DNA of 64,000 nt, taken from NCBI RefSeq assembly GCF_947387555.1, contig NZ_CANDNZ010000006.1, forward strand, positions 279,482-343,481. The letters are read 5' to 3'. Made by a program: the position numbers and the translations under genes. Positions 8,477 to 17,412 of the stretch are shown here, one piece after another; position 1 is the stretch's first letter; each line of letters starts with the position of its first letter. The notes below the pieces were generated by a model. That model saw nothing but the letters and a program-made list of their open reading frames with translations, made no database searches and was not told the origin of the DNA. The DNA comes from Thalassomonas sp. RHCl1. GTDB lineage: Bacteria; Pseudomonadota; Gammaproteobacteria; Enterobacterales; Alteromonadaceae.

Positions 8477-9361
8477 ATGACAACGAAAGAGTATGAAACT
8501 TATTATGTCCCGGCCCAGAGTCACTGGCCGATTGTCGGGGCGATAGCGTTATTTTTAATTGCTGTCGGGGCGGGGGAATATGTCTCCAACCTGAAAAGCG
8601 AAGAGGCGGGCTTTGGCGGTTATGTGCTGCTGGCGGGCATTGCCCTGGTTATCTATATGATGTTCGGCTGGTTTAACAATGTGATCACCGAGTCCATGTC
8701 CGGCAAGTACAGCCACCAGATGGACGGTTCTTTCCGCCAGGGCATGAGCTGGTTTATTTTTTCCGAGGTGATGTTTTTTGCCGCTTTCTTTGGTGCCCTG
8801 TTATATGCCCGGGTATTTTCCGTGCCCTGGCTTGACGGCGCCGGCAATAACTTTATGACCGGTGAAGTCTTGTGGCCGGAATTTACCGCCACCTGGCCGC
8901 TGATCAAAACACCGGACGGCACAGAAACCACCGCCATGGGCTGGTACGGTTTGCCTTTGCTTAATACCATTTTGCTGCTGACTTCATCCATCACCGCCCA
9001 CCTGGCCCACGTCGCTCTCGAAGAAGGCAAGCGCCCTATGGTGAAATTCTGGCTCGGATTAACCGTGCTGCTTGGGGTGGTTTTTTTATTCTTCCAGGTG
9101 ATGGAATATGCCCATGGTTATTCCGATGAAATGAAGTTATATCTCGACAGCGGCATCTATGGCAGCACCTTTTATATGCTGACCGGTTTCCACGGCATGC
9201 ACGTTACCCTTGGGACCATAATGTTGTTTGTGGTCTTGCTAAGGGTATTTAAAGGGCACTTTACCCCGGATAACTTCTTTGCCTTCCAGGCGGCAAGCTG
9301 GTACTGGCACTTTGTTGATGTTGTCTGGGTGATGTTGTTCGTTTTTGTTTACATCTTATAA
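8477..9361 (+). CDS. ctaE: Cytochrome c oxidase subunit III
   Basis: Subunit III is a seven-helix membrane protein that stabilises the oxidase core. The 294-residue protein shows family segments such as WFIFSEVMFFAAFFGALLYAR, the HVALEEGKR loop, YAHGYSDEM, the GFHGMHVTLGTIML helix and WYWHFVDVVWVMLFV at the C-terminus. I chose the ATG at 8477 over the GTG at 8474, because AGGGGA (8465-8470) is then 6 nt upstream. It follows ctaG by about 40 bp in the same operon. Confidence 0.97.
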   Translation: MTTKEYETYYVPAQSHWPIVGAIALFLIAVGAGEYVSNLKSEEAGFGGYVLLAGIALVIYMMFGWFNNVITESMSGKYSHQMDGSFRQGMSWFIFSEVMFFAAFFGALLYARVFSVPWLDGAGNNFMTGEVLWPEFTATWPLIKTPDGTETTAMGWYGLPLLNTILLLTSSITAHLAHVALEEGKRPMVKFWLGLTVLLGVVFLFFQVMEYAHGYSDEMKLYLDSGIYGSTFYMLTGFHGMHVTLGTIMLFVVLLRVFKGHFTPDNFFAFQAASWYWHFVDVVWVMLFVFVYIL

Positions 9362-9405
9362 GGTTCGCCCGTGCAGGGGATTTTTCCCTGCGCGTCGCAA
9401 GCTTA

Positions 9406-9437
9406 CCGAACCCGGCCTAAAAGGGGCGCGGGTTCGG
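9406..9437. repeat. Inverted repeat between ctaE and the DUF2909 gene
   Basis: CCGAACCCG and CGGGTTCGG form a perfect 9-bp stem with a 14-nt loop, spanning the stop codon of the reverse-strand gene. No T run follows on either strand, so a classical terminator is uncertain. A smaller GCAGGG/CCCTGC hairpin lies just upstream near 9373-9391. Confidence 0.5.
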
Positions 9438-9626
9438 GGTAATAATACCGGTTAATATGCCCAGCAGTAACAAGATCACCAGTACCACGGAAGCCATCAG
9501 CCGCCGGCCGATAAATTTCGTCATCGAAGGTTTTTCAGGATCGTTTTTATTCATGATAAACAAGGCCCTGAATAAGTTGTAAACCATAAAGGCAAGTAAC
9601 GCTATCGCTATGATTTTGATATACAT
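9417..9626 (-). CDS. Twin transmembrane protein of the DUF2909 family
   Basis: A 69-residue protein with two predicted membrane helices (about residues 3-24 and 42-62) separated by a short charged loop (NKNDPEKPSMTKFIGRR). The start at 9626 is supported by an excellent AAAGGAGG ribosome-binding site; a longer 101-residue reading lacks one. DUF2909 proteins commonly sit antisense between the subunit III and SURF1 genes of gammaproteobacterial cox clusters, as here. This suggests a link to oxidase assembly, but no function is established. Confidence 0.8.
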   Translation of the reverse strand: MYIKIIAIALLAFMVYNLFRALFIMNKNDPEKPSMTKFIGRRLMASVVLVILLLLGILTGIITPNPRPF

Positions 9627-9694
9627 AAAAACCTCCTTTTCCCTGTACTGTGCTAAAAACAGCTTTGCTGGCCGGTGTTTTTTGTTGAGTTTGT

Positions 9695-10453
9695 ATGCAT
9701 AAGGCTCTGCATAAAATATCACCGGGTCATTTGCTGTGGTTGTTGTTTACCTTGCTGGTATTTTCATCATTAATCAAGCTCGGCGTATGGCAATCTCAGC
9801 GGGCAGAGGAAAAAGAGCAGAGATTAACACGTATTTCCCAGTACCAGATGCAGGATGCCCGGCCATTAACACAAGTGCTGTCGCTTGAGCAGCAGGGGCT
9901 GGACATCAATGATATGCCGGTATTGCTTGAGGGGCAGTTTGCGCCAAATGCGCTGTTTTTTCTTGATAACCAGATGGACAATGGCCGTTTGGGTTATCGG
10001 GTGTATCAGGTGTTCTTGTCGGGACAAGCGGCTGTGCTGGTTAATCTGGGTTGGGTACCGGGCTCGCTAGACCGTCAATTACTGCCTCAGATCCAGCCTG
10101 TATCCGGGCTTTTCACCTTAAAGGGCAATGTCCGTAAGCTCGAAAGTGGGGTGATGCTGATGGAGCAGCAATTGCCGCCGAGATTGCTGGCAGCAGATGA
10201 ATGGCCCCTCAGGGTCCAGCAGATAGAGCCGGAGAAATTTTCACCGTTAATTGCTCACCAGCTATTGCCCTTTGCTGTTTACTTAGATAAAAATGAAGCA
10301 ATAGGATATAAAAAAAATTGGCAAGCGGTTGTTATGTCGCCACAAAAGCACAGGGGTTATGCTTTTCAGTGGTTCAGCCTGGCTTTCGCTTTTCTGGTGT
10401 TAATGGTGTGGGCAAGTCTGCACCATAACAAACAGAGCAAAAATAATAAATGA
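9695..10453 (+). CDS. SURF1 family oxidase assembly protein
   Basis: SURF1 proteins help insert haem A into subunit I. The 252-residue product has the expected layout: an N-terminal membrane helix (about residues 14-31), the GVWQSQRAEEKEQRL motif after it (family LGxWQxxRxxxK), a periplasmic domain with DNQMDNGRLGYRV and VNLGWVPG, and a C-terminal helix preceded by HRGYAFQWFSLA. It diverges from the DUF2909 gene by about 70 bp and starts a second co-directional block running to SCO1. Confidence 0.94.
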   Translation: MHKALHKISPGHLLWLLFTLLVFSSLIKLGVWQSQRAEEKEQRLTRISQYQMQDARPLTQVLSLEQQGLDINDMPVLLEGQFAPNALFFLDNQMDNGRLGYRVYQVFLSGQAAVLVNLGWVPGSLDRQLLPQIQPVSGLFTLKGNVRKLESGVMLMEQQLPPRLLAADEWPLRVQQIEPEKFSPLIAHQLLPFAVYLDKNEAIGYKKNWQAVVMSPQKHRGYAFQWFSLAFAFLVLMVWASLHHNKQSKNNK

Positions 10454-10466
10454 CAGGGATATTAGT

Positions 10467-11027
10467 ATGGGTGCTATAGCGCAAAAGAAATCACGCCGCA
10501 GTTTTATCTATGTTTGCTGCGCCTTCATCATCCCGATTGTGCTGGCCAAATTGGCGCTGGAACAACAATGGTTTAACTACGGGGTGACCAATCAGGGGCA
10601 GCTGCTGGAAAGCGGCTTAACCCTGGAGCAGCTGGGATTGTCGGAGCAGGATTTTGATCAAAGCTGGCTGATTTTATATCGTTTGCCACAAGAGTGCCGC
10701 CTGCAGTGCCAACGGACCCTGGCCAGTGTCAATAACACCTATATTGCCCTGGGTAAGGAAATGCCCCGGGTCAAGCCGGTGGCGCTGATCTTCGAGGCGT
10801 TAACCGCAGAGCAGCTGGCGGCTATTCAGACCAAACGCTGGCATATTCAGCCTATTCCCAGTTTAGCCCGCAACCTTATCAAAGAGCCCCAGGTTTATAT
10901 CGTCGATCCTTTAGGTAACCTGGTGTTATCCCATGTGCCGCCGCAAGAAAGCAAAGACTTGCCGGCGTTTGGCAAAGGTATTCTTGCCGATCTGCAAAAA
11001 TTACTGAAATACTCGAGGATTGGATAA
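10467..11027 (+). CDS. Membrane-anchored Sco/thioredoxin-like protein of the cox cluster
   Basis: A 186-residue protein with one N-terminal membrane helix (about residues 12-27) and a periplasmic domain. Its order of elements resembles Sco proteins: SWLILYRLPQECRLQCQRTLASVNN aligns in spacing with the FFGYTSCPDVCPTTLQEL region of SCO1 downstream, and keeps a CX3C pair (C-RLQ-C). The C-terminal part has YIVDPLGNLVLSHVP, like the strand of Sco proteins that follows the conserved His. The distal copper-binding His is not evident. The gene lies 13 bp after SURF1 and overlaps or abuts ctaA. Similar uncharacterised proteins occur at this place in other gammaproteobacteria. A role in copper or thiol handling is inferred. 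Confidence 0.7.
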   Translation: MGAIAQKKSRRSFIYVCCAFIIPIVLAKLALEQQWFNYGVTNQGQLLESGLTLEQLGLSEQDFDQSWLILYRLPQECRLQCQRTLASVNNTYIALGKEMPRVKPVALIFEALTAEQLAAIQTKRWHIQPIPSLARNLIKEPQVYIVDPLGNLVLSHVPPQESKDLPAFGKGILADLQKLLKYSRIG

Positions 11028-11028
11028 G

Positions 11029-12036
11029 ATGGGCAATCAAGATGTGAAGAATATCAGAAACCTGGTGCTGATCAGCATCCTACTGGCGCTGGTTGTGGTC
11101 AGCCTCGGGGCCTATACCCGGTTAACCCATGCCGGACTGGGGTGTCCCGACTGGCCCGGTTGTTATGGCTTTATTGATGTGCCACAAACCAGCGAGCAGA
11201 TCCGCCAGGCAGAGCTGGCCTTCCCCGAGCGACCGGTGGAGCCGGAAAAAGCCTGGAATGAGATGATTCACCGCTATTTTGCCGGCAGCTTAGGTTTACT
11301 TATTTTGCTGATCAGTATTTTATCCTTTAAACACAGGCGATTGGGTATTCCTGTCTATCTGCCGCTGGCGCTGCTGGCGTTAGTGATCTTTCAGGCCGCG
11401 CTGGGCATGTGGACGGTTACCATGAAGCTGATGCCTGTGGTGGTTATGGGGCATCTGCTTGGCGGGTTCTGCACCTTATGTCTGTTATTCTTGTTATATT
11501 TGAGGCTTAAACCTTACCGTATCCCCAGCGGCGACTGGCCGATCAAGAAATACTGGTCTTATGGCCTGCTCGGGGTGGTGATCTTAACGGCGCAGATAGG
11601 TCTTGGCGGCTGGACCTCCTCTAACTATGCCGCCCTGGTGTGTACCGAATTGCCCATCTGCCAGGACGGCTGGGTGGAGCGACTGACGTTTAGCGAGTCT
11701 TTCGACTTGATCCCGCCGAAGCGGGAAAGTTATGAATTCGGCCATCTGGGCCATAACGAGAGGCTGACCATACATGTGATGCACCGTTTCGGTGCTATTG
11801 TCACTGCCCTTTACCTGGCCTGGCTGGCGCTGGTGATTTACCGTAAAGCCCAGTCGCAATTTTTTAAGAAAACCGCCCTTGGCCTGGCAGCTATCCTGCT
11901 GTGCCAGCTGGCACTCGGGGTGAGTAATATCTGGTTCTCTTTACCTTTAAGCGTTGCCGTCAGCCACAACGTGGTGGCCGCCTGCCTGATGCTGATCCTG
12001 ATCACCTTAACTTACAGTTTAAAACGCAAAATATGA
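11029..12036 (+). CDS. ctaA: Haem A synthase CtaA (COX15)
   Basis: CtaA oxidises the C8 methyl of haem O to the formyl group of haem A. The 335-residue, eight-helix protein has the family motifs [18 protein letters not shown] near the N-terminus (with the paired Cys), EMIHRYFAG (haem His), [18 protein letters not shown] (second Cys pair), VMHRFGA and the final [11 protein letters not shown] His. The ATG at 11029 follows the preceding stop by 1 bp and has GAGG 10 nt upstream; an in-frame TTG at 11020 is the alternative. Confidence 0.96.
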   Translation: MGNQDVKNIRNLVLISILLALVVVSLGAYTRLTHAGLGCPDWPGCYGFIDVPQTSEQIRQAELAFPERPVEPEKAWNEMIHRYFAGSLGLLILLISILSFKHRRLGIPVYLPLALLALVIFQAALGMWTVTMKLMPVVVMGHLLGGFCTLCLLFLLYLRLKPYRIPSGDWPIKKYWSYGLLGVVILTAQIGLGGWTSSNYAALVCTELPICQDGWVERLTFSESFDLIPPKRESYEFGHLGHNERLTIHVMHRFGAIVTALYLAWLALVIYRKAQSQFFKKTALGLAAILLCQLALGVSNIWFSLPLSVAVSHNVVAACLMLILITLTYSLKRKI

Positions 12037-12044
12037 GGGTCCTT

Positions 12045-12959
12045 ATGGCTAAAACCACCAGTATTGATCTCAAGGCGCCGATCGCTGAAAAAGCCCTCTG
12101 GCATGATTATTATGAAATAACCAAACCTAAGGTGGTGGCGCTGCTGGTACTTACCGCCCTGGTGGGCATGAGTTTGTCCGTGCCCGGCGCCATCCCCTGG
12201 CAATTATTGCTGCCGGCGATGGCAGGCATCGCTTTGCTCTCTTCTGCAGCGGCGGCAATTAACCATATTGTCGATGAAAAAATTGACAGTATTATGGGGC
12301 GCACCCATAACCGGCCCATGCCCAACGGCCGTATCAGCCAGCGCAATGCCGTTATTTTTGCTACCGTACTGGCGGTGTCGGGTTTTGTGATCTTGTACTT
12401 TTTGGTGAATCCGTTAACCGCTTATCTGACCGCCGCCGGTCTGGTGGGTTATGGCTTTGTCTATACCATGTATTTAAAGCGGGCAACGCCGCAAAACATC
12501 ACCATCGGTGGCCTGGCGGGGGCTATTCCGCCGTTATTGGGCTGGACCGCCATGACCAATGAGATCCATCCCAATGCCTTATTGCTGGTGCTGCTGATCT
12601 TTACCTGGACGCCGCCGCATTTCTGGGCGCTGGCTATCCACAGGAAAAATGACTATGCCAAAGTTAATATTCCCATGCTGCCGGTCACCCACGGGGTCAG
12701 TTTTACCAAGACGCAGATATTGCTCTATACCGTGCTCTTGTTTGTCGTCGGCCTGTTGCCCTACCTGGTGGGCATGAGCAACTGGCTATATCTGATCGGG
12801 GCAATCGTGTTAAACTTTATCTTCTTTATTTACGCCTGGAAATTAAAGTTTCACGCCGATGCCAATACCGCCATGGATACCTTTAAATTTTCCATTATCC
12901 ATTTGATGTTGTTGTTTGTGATCTTATTGCTCGATCACTATTTATTACCCGTGGCGTAA
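12045..12959 (+). CDS. cyoE: Protohaem IX farnesyltransferase (haem O synthase)
   Basis: This UbiA-family enzyme farnesylates haem B to give haem O, the substrate of CtaA. The prenyl-diphosphate motif is [21 protein letters not shown] and the second acidic region follows [19 protein letters not shown] and [19 protein letters not shown] are typical of CyoE/CtaB. I prefer the ATG at 12045 (304 residues, GAGGG 6 nt upstream). The ATG at 12033, which overlaps the ctaA stop in ATGA, is in frame but lacks a ribosome-binding site. The tight spacing indicates cotranscription with ctaA. Confidence 0.96.
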   Translation: MAKTTSIDLKAPIAEKALWHDYYEITKPKVVALLVLTALVGMSLSVPGAIPWQLLLPAMAGIALLSSAAAAINHIVDEKIDSIMGRTHNRPMPNGRISQRNAVIFATVLAVSGFVILYFLVNPLTAYLTAAGLVGYGFVYTMYLKRATPQNITIGGLAGAIPPLLGWTAMTNEIHPNALLLVLLIFTWTPPHFWALAIHRKNDYAKVNIPMLPVTHGVSFTKTQILLYTVLLFVVGLLPYLVGMSNWLYLIGAIVLNFIFFIYAWKLKFHADANTAMDTFKFSIIHLMLLFVILLLDHYLLPVA

Positions 12960-12997
12960 GTACTGACAAACGGTTTAACTGAGGAAAGTTTTTTATT

Positions 12998-13645
12998 ATG
13001 AATAAAGTGCTTTATGGCCTGGTTGCTTTGCTTGCCCTTGTCGGCGGGGTGTTGTTCTTCTATCAGGTGGCGCATTCGGCGCCGCCCAAGCATGCCTTGT
13101 ATTACCAGCAACCGAGGACGATTAATGCCTTTGAGCTTACTGACCATACCGGGGAGACATTTGATAATCAGGATCTGGTCGGCAAGTGGTCCTGGGTCTT
13201 TTTTGGCTATACCTCCTGCCCGGATGTTTGTCCGACGACTTTGCAGGAGCTGAATTTTATTTATGAAGACCTTAAAGGGATCAGAGACAATACCCAAATC
13301 CTGTTGGTGTCTGTGGATCCCGGCCGCGACAGTCAGGAAAAGCTGGCGCAATATATAGGGTATTTTAATCCGGAGTTTAAGGCGTTAAGGGCCGGTCATT
13401 CGATGTTGTTTCCTTTTGCCCGCAATTTAGGCCTGATGTATGCCATCAGCGGTATGGGAGAAGAAGATGAAGGAGACGAGGAAAATGAAAATTACCTGGT
13501 GGATCACAGCGCCTCTATGGTGTTGATTAATCCCGAAGGCAATATCAGCGCCATCTTTAAGCCCGAACATGAAATTGGCCAGCCTCCTGGTGTTAACGGT
13601 GAGGTGCTGGTGGAAGACTTTGCCAGGATAGTGAAGTTATTTTAG
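12998..13645 (+). CDS. SCO1/SenC family copper chaperone
   Basis: SCO proteins load copper into the CuA site of subunit II. The 215-residue protein has one N-terminal membrane helix and a thioredoxin fold with the copper/thiol motif TSCPDVCP (CX3C) and a conserved downstream His in LVDHSASMVLINPEG. An acidic insertion (EEDEGDEENEN) precedes that His. A GAGGAAAG ribosome-binding site lies ahead of the ATG. It closes the cox cluster and converges on the deacetylase gene. Confidence 0.95.
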   Translation: MNKVLYGLVALLALVGGVLFFYQVAHSAPPKHALYYQQPRTINAFELTDHTGETFDNQDLVGKWSWVFFGYTSCPDVCPTTLQELNFIYEDLKGIRDNTQILLVSVDPGRDSQEKLAQYIGYFNPEFKALRAGHSMLFPFARNLGLMYAISGMGEEDEGDEENENYLVDHSASMVLINPEGNISAIFKPEHEIGQPPGVNGEVLVEDFARIVKLF

Positions 13646-13653
13646 CTGTTTGT

Positions 13654-13788
13654 TTATAACGGGTACCACTGGTTATGTTTATCCAGCACTTTACTTGAGA
13701 AAGGGCTGGGCCTGGAATAGCGGTAAAACCTGCCGGCCTGACTGATACTCACCACAGAGCAGTTACTGCGCTGGCATCCCGGGAGAGT
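13654..13788 (-). pseudogene. Decayed copy of the 3' end of the adjacent deacetylase gene
   Basis: Read on the reverse strand, this stretch encodes a terminal peptide (CQRSNC, SISQAGRFYRYSRP, LDKHNQWYPL, stop). It parallels the true C-terminus of the neighbouring deacetylase (RQRSNC, SISQPGRFYWYSRP, LDKNNQWYPL, stop). The copy has no start codon or catalytic domain of its own. It carries a short in-frame insertion (SPFSSKV) and many substitutions, yet the same stop position. It is best explained as the remnant of a partial tandem duplication. Confidence 0.75.
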
Positions 13789-13920
13789 CTTTACAGCGGG
13801 TACCACTGGTTATTTTTATCCAGGATAAACCAGGGCCTGGAATACCAGTAAAACCTGCCGGGCTGACTGATACTCGGCGCAGTGCAGTTGCTGCGCTGAC
13901 GCCCCGGGGTTAAGGGCTTA
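13654..13920. repeat. Diverged direct repeat, two units of about 130 bp
   Basis: Unit 1 (about 13654-13788) and unit 2 (about 13791-13920) share long near-identical blocks at an offset of about 137 bp. Examples are CGGGTACCACTGGTTAT (at 13660 and 13797) and CTGACTGATACTC. Unit 2 is the 3' end of the deacetylase gene and unit 1 is its degenerate copy. Confidence 0.8.
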
Positions 13921-14846
13921 TCCAGTTTGATGGTAAAAAAGCTTTCATCTTGCCAGATCACCTGCTGGCGGCCCAAGCCGGAAACATAACAGCTGAGTTT
14001 TTCCGGCACAAAGTCATTCACTATCACTTTAAAGCCCAATGCCGGCGCCTGCTGAAAATTAACTATAGTACTGGCCTGTTTGCCCGGCAGGCTGATGCTA
14101 AAGGGCAGGGCATAGAGCTTATCGCGTAAACTCACCAGTTTGTCATAAGGACGGGAAGCCGGAAAGCGGGGCACGCTGGTTAAATCCGTGGCTAAACCTA
14201 CGGCGCCGGATTGCTGGGAAAAACCGATATAGTCATTTTTCCTGAGCCAGTTTTGAATGGCCGGGGAATACTCGCCATAGGGATAAGAAAAGTATTGCCA
14301 GTTCTGGCCGGTTTTTTCTTTGATGATCTGCTCGGCTTCAATAATGTTGTAACTGTATTGCAACAGCCATTCTTTATCTGTGATATTATCGGCTTTGCGG
14401 GTGGCGGAGTCATGTTTTAAGCCGTGGTTGGCAATAATGGCCCCTGTGTCTGCCATGGTCTTTATTTGCTGCCAGTTTAAGAAGCCCGCGTAACCTTTTT
14501 CCACCAGGTGCGGGTTGATAAATATGGTGTATGGATAGTTATATTGCTGCAATAACGGCCTTGCCCGGGTGAAAATATCGAGATAAGCGTCATCAAAGGT
14601 GATAACCACGGTTTTATCCGGGATAGGTTGTTGTTTTTTGATGGAATTCATTACATCGGATAAGGGCGCCACCTTAAAGTCGTTCGCTTTCAGGAATGCC
14701 AGGTGCTTTTCGAACTGGTCCGGGGAAATACTGGTGCTGGCGGGGGTGTTATCATCGACATGATGATATTGTAAGATCACCGCGCTTTGTGCGCTTTTCA
14801 GGTTAAAGGCACAAAGTAATACCAGCAGGAGAAATTTCATAGCCAT
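13791..14846 (-). CDS. Secreted polysaccharide deacetylase (NodB domain)
   Basis: A 351-residue carbohydrate esterase 4-type protein predicted to remove N- or O-acetyl groups from a polysaccharide outside the cytoplasm. It has a signal peptide (cleavage near AQSA, residue 22) and opens with VILQYHHVDD, as in PgaB/IcaB-like deacetylases. The catalytic motif TFDDAYLD gives Asp85-Asp86, and the metal-binding His pair is in HGLKHDSA (His141, His145). The C-terminal 100 residues form a separate domain rich in aromatic residues. A diverged copy of the last 40 codons lies just downstream. An alternative start at Met3 is possible. The substrate is unknown. Confidence 0.88.
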   Translation of the reverse strand: MAMKFLLLVLLCAFNLKSAQSAVILQYHHVDDNTPASTSISPDQFEKHLAFLKANDFKVAPLSDVMNSIKKQQPIPDKTVVITFDDAYLDIFTRARPLLQQYNYPYTIFINPHLVEKGYAGFLNWQQIKTMADTGAIIANHGLKHDSATRKADNITDKEWLLQYSYNIIEAEQIIKEKTGQNWQYFSYPYGEYSPAIQNWLRKNDYIGFSQQSGAVGLATDLTSVPRFPASRPYDKLVSLRDKLYALPFSISLPGKQASTIVNFQQAPALGFKVIVNDFVPEKLSCYVSGLGRQQVIWQDESFFTIKLDKPLTPGRQRSNCTAPSISQPGRFYWYSRPWFILDKNNQWYPL

Positions 14847-14945
14847 GTTCTTTTTCTTCGGGATAAGTATTAAAAATAACGCTTTTTAGTAAAAATACCC
14901 AGTTTATCCGAGATATCTCTTGATCTAAGTCTAAGGAAAAAATTT

Positions 14946-16292
14946 TTGTTGTCGATAAAAAACAGACATATGCATAAACATCTGTTTACCCTGGCGATCC
15001 CTATGATCTTGTCGAATATTACCGTACCCCTGCTCGGGCTGGTGGATACTGCGGTGATCGGCCATTTAGAGCAGGCTTATTTTCTCGGCGGTAGCACAGT
15101 CGGCGCTATGCTGATCACTGCCATTACCTGGCTGTGCGGCTTTTTGCGTATGTCGACCACAGGTTTGTCGGCCCAGGCCTACGGGGCCTTTGATAAACAG
15201 CAAGGTTTGATCATCTTGATGCGCGGCGTGCTGGTGGCTTTGCTTATTGCTGCTGTGGTGCTTATTTGTCAGGGATTTTATCTGGATATTGCCCTTTCCC
15301 TGGCGGGGGGCTCGGAGCAGGTACAGTTTTATGCCCGGCAATATAGTGAAATCCGTATCTGGGGGCTGCCGGCGGCATTGGCTAACCTGGTGATTTTAGG
15401 CTGGCTCCTGGGTAACCATCAGGCGAAAACCGTGATGGTACTCTTGATTGTCACCAACCTGATTAACCTGGTGCTGGATTTGGTTTTTGTCCTGGGGCTG
15501 GGCTGGCAGGTGCGGGGGGTTGCCCTGGCGACACTGGTGGCGGAGTATTCGGGGTTAACCTTAGGGCTGGTGGTGATCATACGCAGTAAGTTCAGCGAAT
15601 TAAAGCTGATGTGGCAGGATAAAAACTGGTTTCGCCTGTTAACCAACCGTGCTGCTTTGCTGGAGTATTTTAAGCTTAACCGGGATATCTTGATCCGTAC
15701 CCTGTGTCTGGAGATTTGCTTTATTTTTATCACCTTCCAGGGAGCACGCCTGGGGGATAATATTGTCGCCGCCAACGCCATTTTAATGAACTTTTTGTTG
15801 CTGATCTCTTTTGGCTTAGACGGCATCGCCAACGCCGCCGAAGTTATGGTGGGCAAAGCCAAGGGGGCCGGTGACAATAAAAAGCTTAAACAGGTGGTCA
15901 ATATTTCTTTGGTGTGGAGTGCCTTATTCGCTTTGGCTTATAGCCTGGCATTTATTATTGGCGGACAATATTTTATTACCCTGATCTCGGATATTCCTTC
16001 CGTGGTGGCAGAAGCTAACTTGTACTTTAGCTGGATTATTTTTCTGCCCCTGATCAGTTGCTGGTGTTATCTATATGACGGCGTTTATATCGGTTTAATG
16101 CAGGCCAGGGCGATGCGTAACAGTATGCTGATTGCCACCTTTGCTTGTTTCTTTCCCATGTGGTGGCTATTGCAGGGTTATGGCAACCACGGCTTATGGG
16201 CAGCGTTTTCCGTGTTTATGCTGATGCGCGGCCTGACCCTGGCCTGGCATTTTCATATTAGCGCTGCAGGCAAAGTGGTGTCGGCAAAATAA
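14946..16292 (+). CDS. dinF: MATE family transporter, DinF type
   Basis: A 448-residue, twelve-helix multidrug/organic-compound antiporter. The N-terminal region (PMILSNITVPLLGLVDTAV, then GFLRMSTTGLSAQAYGA) closely follows E. coli DinF. The TTG start at 14946 is preceded by AAGGA with an 8-nt gap; an ATG at 14970 is the alternative. In E. coli dinF lies directly after lexA in an SOS operon. Here it is about 11 kb from lexA, beyond the cox locus, and no CTGT-N8-ACAG box is visible upstream, so SOS control appears lost. Confidence 0.9.
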   Translation: MLSIKNRHMHKHLFTLAIPMILSNITVPLLGLVDTAVIGHLEQAYFLGGSTVGAMLITAITWLCGFLRMSTTGLSAQAYGAFDKQQGLIILMRGVLVALLIAAVVLICQGFYLDIALSLAGGSEQVQFYARQYSEIRIWGLPAALANLVILGWLLGNHQAKTVMVLLIVTNLINLVLDLVFVLGLGWQVRGVALATLVAEYSGLTLGLVVIIRSKFSELKLMWQDKNWFRLLTNRAALLEYFKLNRDILIRTLCLEICFIFITFQGARLGDNIVAANAILMNFLLLISFGLDGIANAAEVMVGKAKGAGDNKKLKQVVNISLVWSALFALAYSLAFIIGGQYFITLISDIPSVVAEANLYFSWIIFLPLISCWCYLYDGVYIGLMQARAMRNSMLIATFACFFPMWWLLQGYGNHGLWAAFSVFMLMRGLTLAWHFHISAAGKVVSAK

Positions 16293-16310
16293 CGGATAAA
16301 CTATACCGGC

Positions 16311-16568
16311 TTATTTAAACAGATCTTTCCTGACCCGGGTGCGGTTAAAGATGTTGAGCAGGCGATTGGCAAAAATACCCAGGTAGCCGATGGCGGCCAT
16401 GACAACCCCCGGCACCAGTAACAGCAAGCCGGGAATTTGCCACAGGGGATCGGTGAAATAACCCAGCATAATGGCTAAGGCGCCGACAATAAAAAGACCA
16501 AAACCCCGAAGAAACAGCTTTAAACTCTGTTGGGGATTTTGGCCTAATCTTTCTAAAACAGCTTTCAT
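16311..16568 (-). CDS. Small two-helix membrane protein
   Basis: An 85-residue protein with two hydrophobic segments, about residues 21-40 (FLRGFGLFIVGALAIMLGYF) and 45-69 (IPGLLLLVPGVVMAAIGYLG), and basic ends (NRTRVRKDLFK). It converges with the MATE gene (18 bp apart) and lies downstream of nfuA. I do not recognise the family and assign no function. Confidence 0.65.
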   Translation of the reverse strand: MKAVLERLGQNPQQSLKLFLRGFGLFIVGALAIMLGYFTDPLWQIPGLLLLVPGVVMAAIGYLGIFANRLLNIFNRTRVRKDLFK

Positions 16569-16583
16569 TTACGTTTTTATCTC

Positions 16584-16621
16584 AAGAGCAGGTCGAGGTT
16601 TTGCCCCGGACCTGTGCTCTT
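16584..16621 (-). repeat. Imperfect inverted repeat downstream of nfuA
   Basis: AAGAGCAGGTC and GACCTGTGCTCTT pair with a 2-nt bulge around a 14-nt loop. The reverse-strand transcript of nfuA would fold here. No T run follows, so its role as a terminator is uncertain. Confidence 0.35.
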
Positions 16622-16637
16622 GGTGGTAAACAAGGTT

Positions 16638-17216
16638 TTAGTAATAAGAGTGCTCACCGCGCTGGTGTTCGGTCATATCACGGACACCGACGATCTCATT
16701 GCCCATAGTGGCCAGCAACTGTTTTTCGATACCGTCTTTTACGGTGACATCTATCTGGCTGCAGCCGTTACAGCCGCCGCCAAATTGCAGCACAACATAA
16801 CCGTCTTCGGTGATCTCCATCAGGGTACATTCGCCGCCGTGTCCGGCCAGTTGCGGGTTGACTTCGGTTTGCAGGAAGTAATTTACCCGGTCAAATAAGG
16901 GGGCATCGTCGGCCACTTTGCGTAATTTGGCATTAGGCGCTTTTAACGTCAGCTGTGAGCCCATTTGATCTGTGGTGAAATCAATTTCGGCCTCTTCCAA
17001 AAATGGTTTGCTGTCCTGATCGATATAAGCGGAAAAATCCTTGAAAGGAATTTCGATATCGTCCTGCTCTATCGCTTCCGGCGGGCAATAAGAGACACCA
17101 CATTCGGCGTTTGCCGTGCCGGGATTAACAACAAATACCCGGATACTTGTACCTTCCGCCTGTTGTGATAATAACTTCACAAAGTGCGCTTGGGCTGATT
17201 CTGAAATACTGATCAT
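16638..17216 (-). CDS. nfuA: Fe-S biogenesis protein NfuA
   Basis: NfuA carries 4Fe-4S clusters to target enzymes, particularly under oxidative stress or iron shortage. The 192-residue length matches E. coli (191). The N-terminal half is a degenerate A-type carrier domain ([19 protein letters not shown]). The C-terminal half is the NifU domain with the cluster-binding CX2C in [18 protein letters not shown]. It forms the common nfuA-comF-bioH neighbourhood, although here an M14 peptidase gene lies between nfuA and comF. Confidence 0.97.
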   Translation of the reverse strand: MISISESAQAHFVKLLSQQAEGTSIRVFVVNPGTANAECGVSYCPPEAIEQDDIEIPFKDFSAYIDQDSKPFLEEAEIDFTTDQMGSQLTLKAPNAKLRKVADDAPLFDRVNYFLQTEVNPQLAGHGGECTLMEITEDGYVVLQFGGGCNGCSQIDVTVKDGIEKQLLATMGNEIVGVRDMTEHQRGEHSYY

Positions 17217-17412
17217 TGTGTCTACTCACTGTCAACACAGGTATAATAAGGATTTATACCTGACTATTTTACTCAAGTATGGCCATTTTACTCTGCATTG
17301 ATGAGCTGTGCCAGCACTAGTTGTGGATAATAATAAATAAATAATCGCTTTGTTACTGGTTTCAATGGCTTTTGTTTGTTATTTTTATGCTTGCTTACAA
17401 AAGGAAATCATC

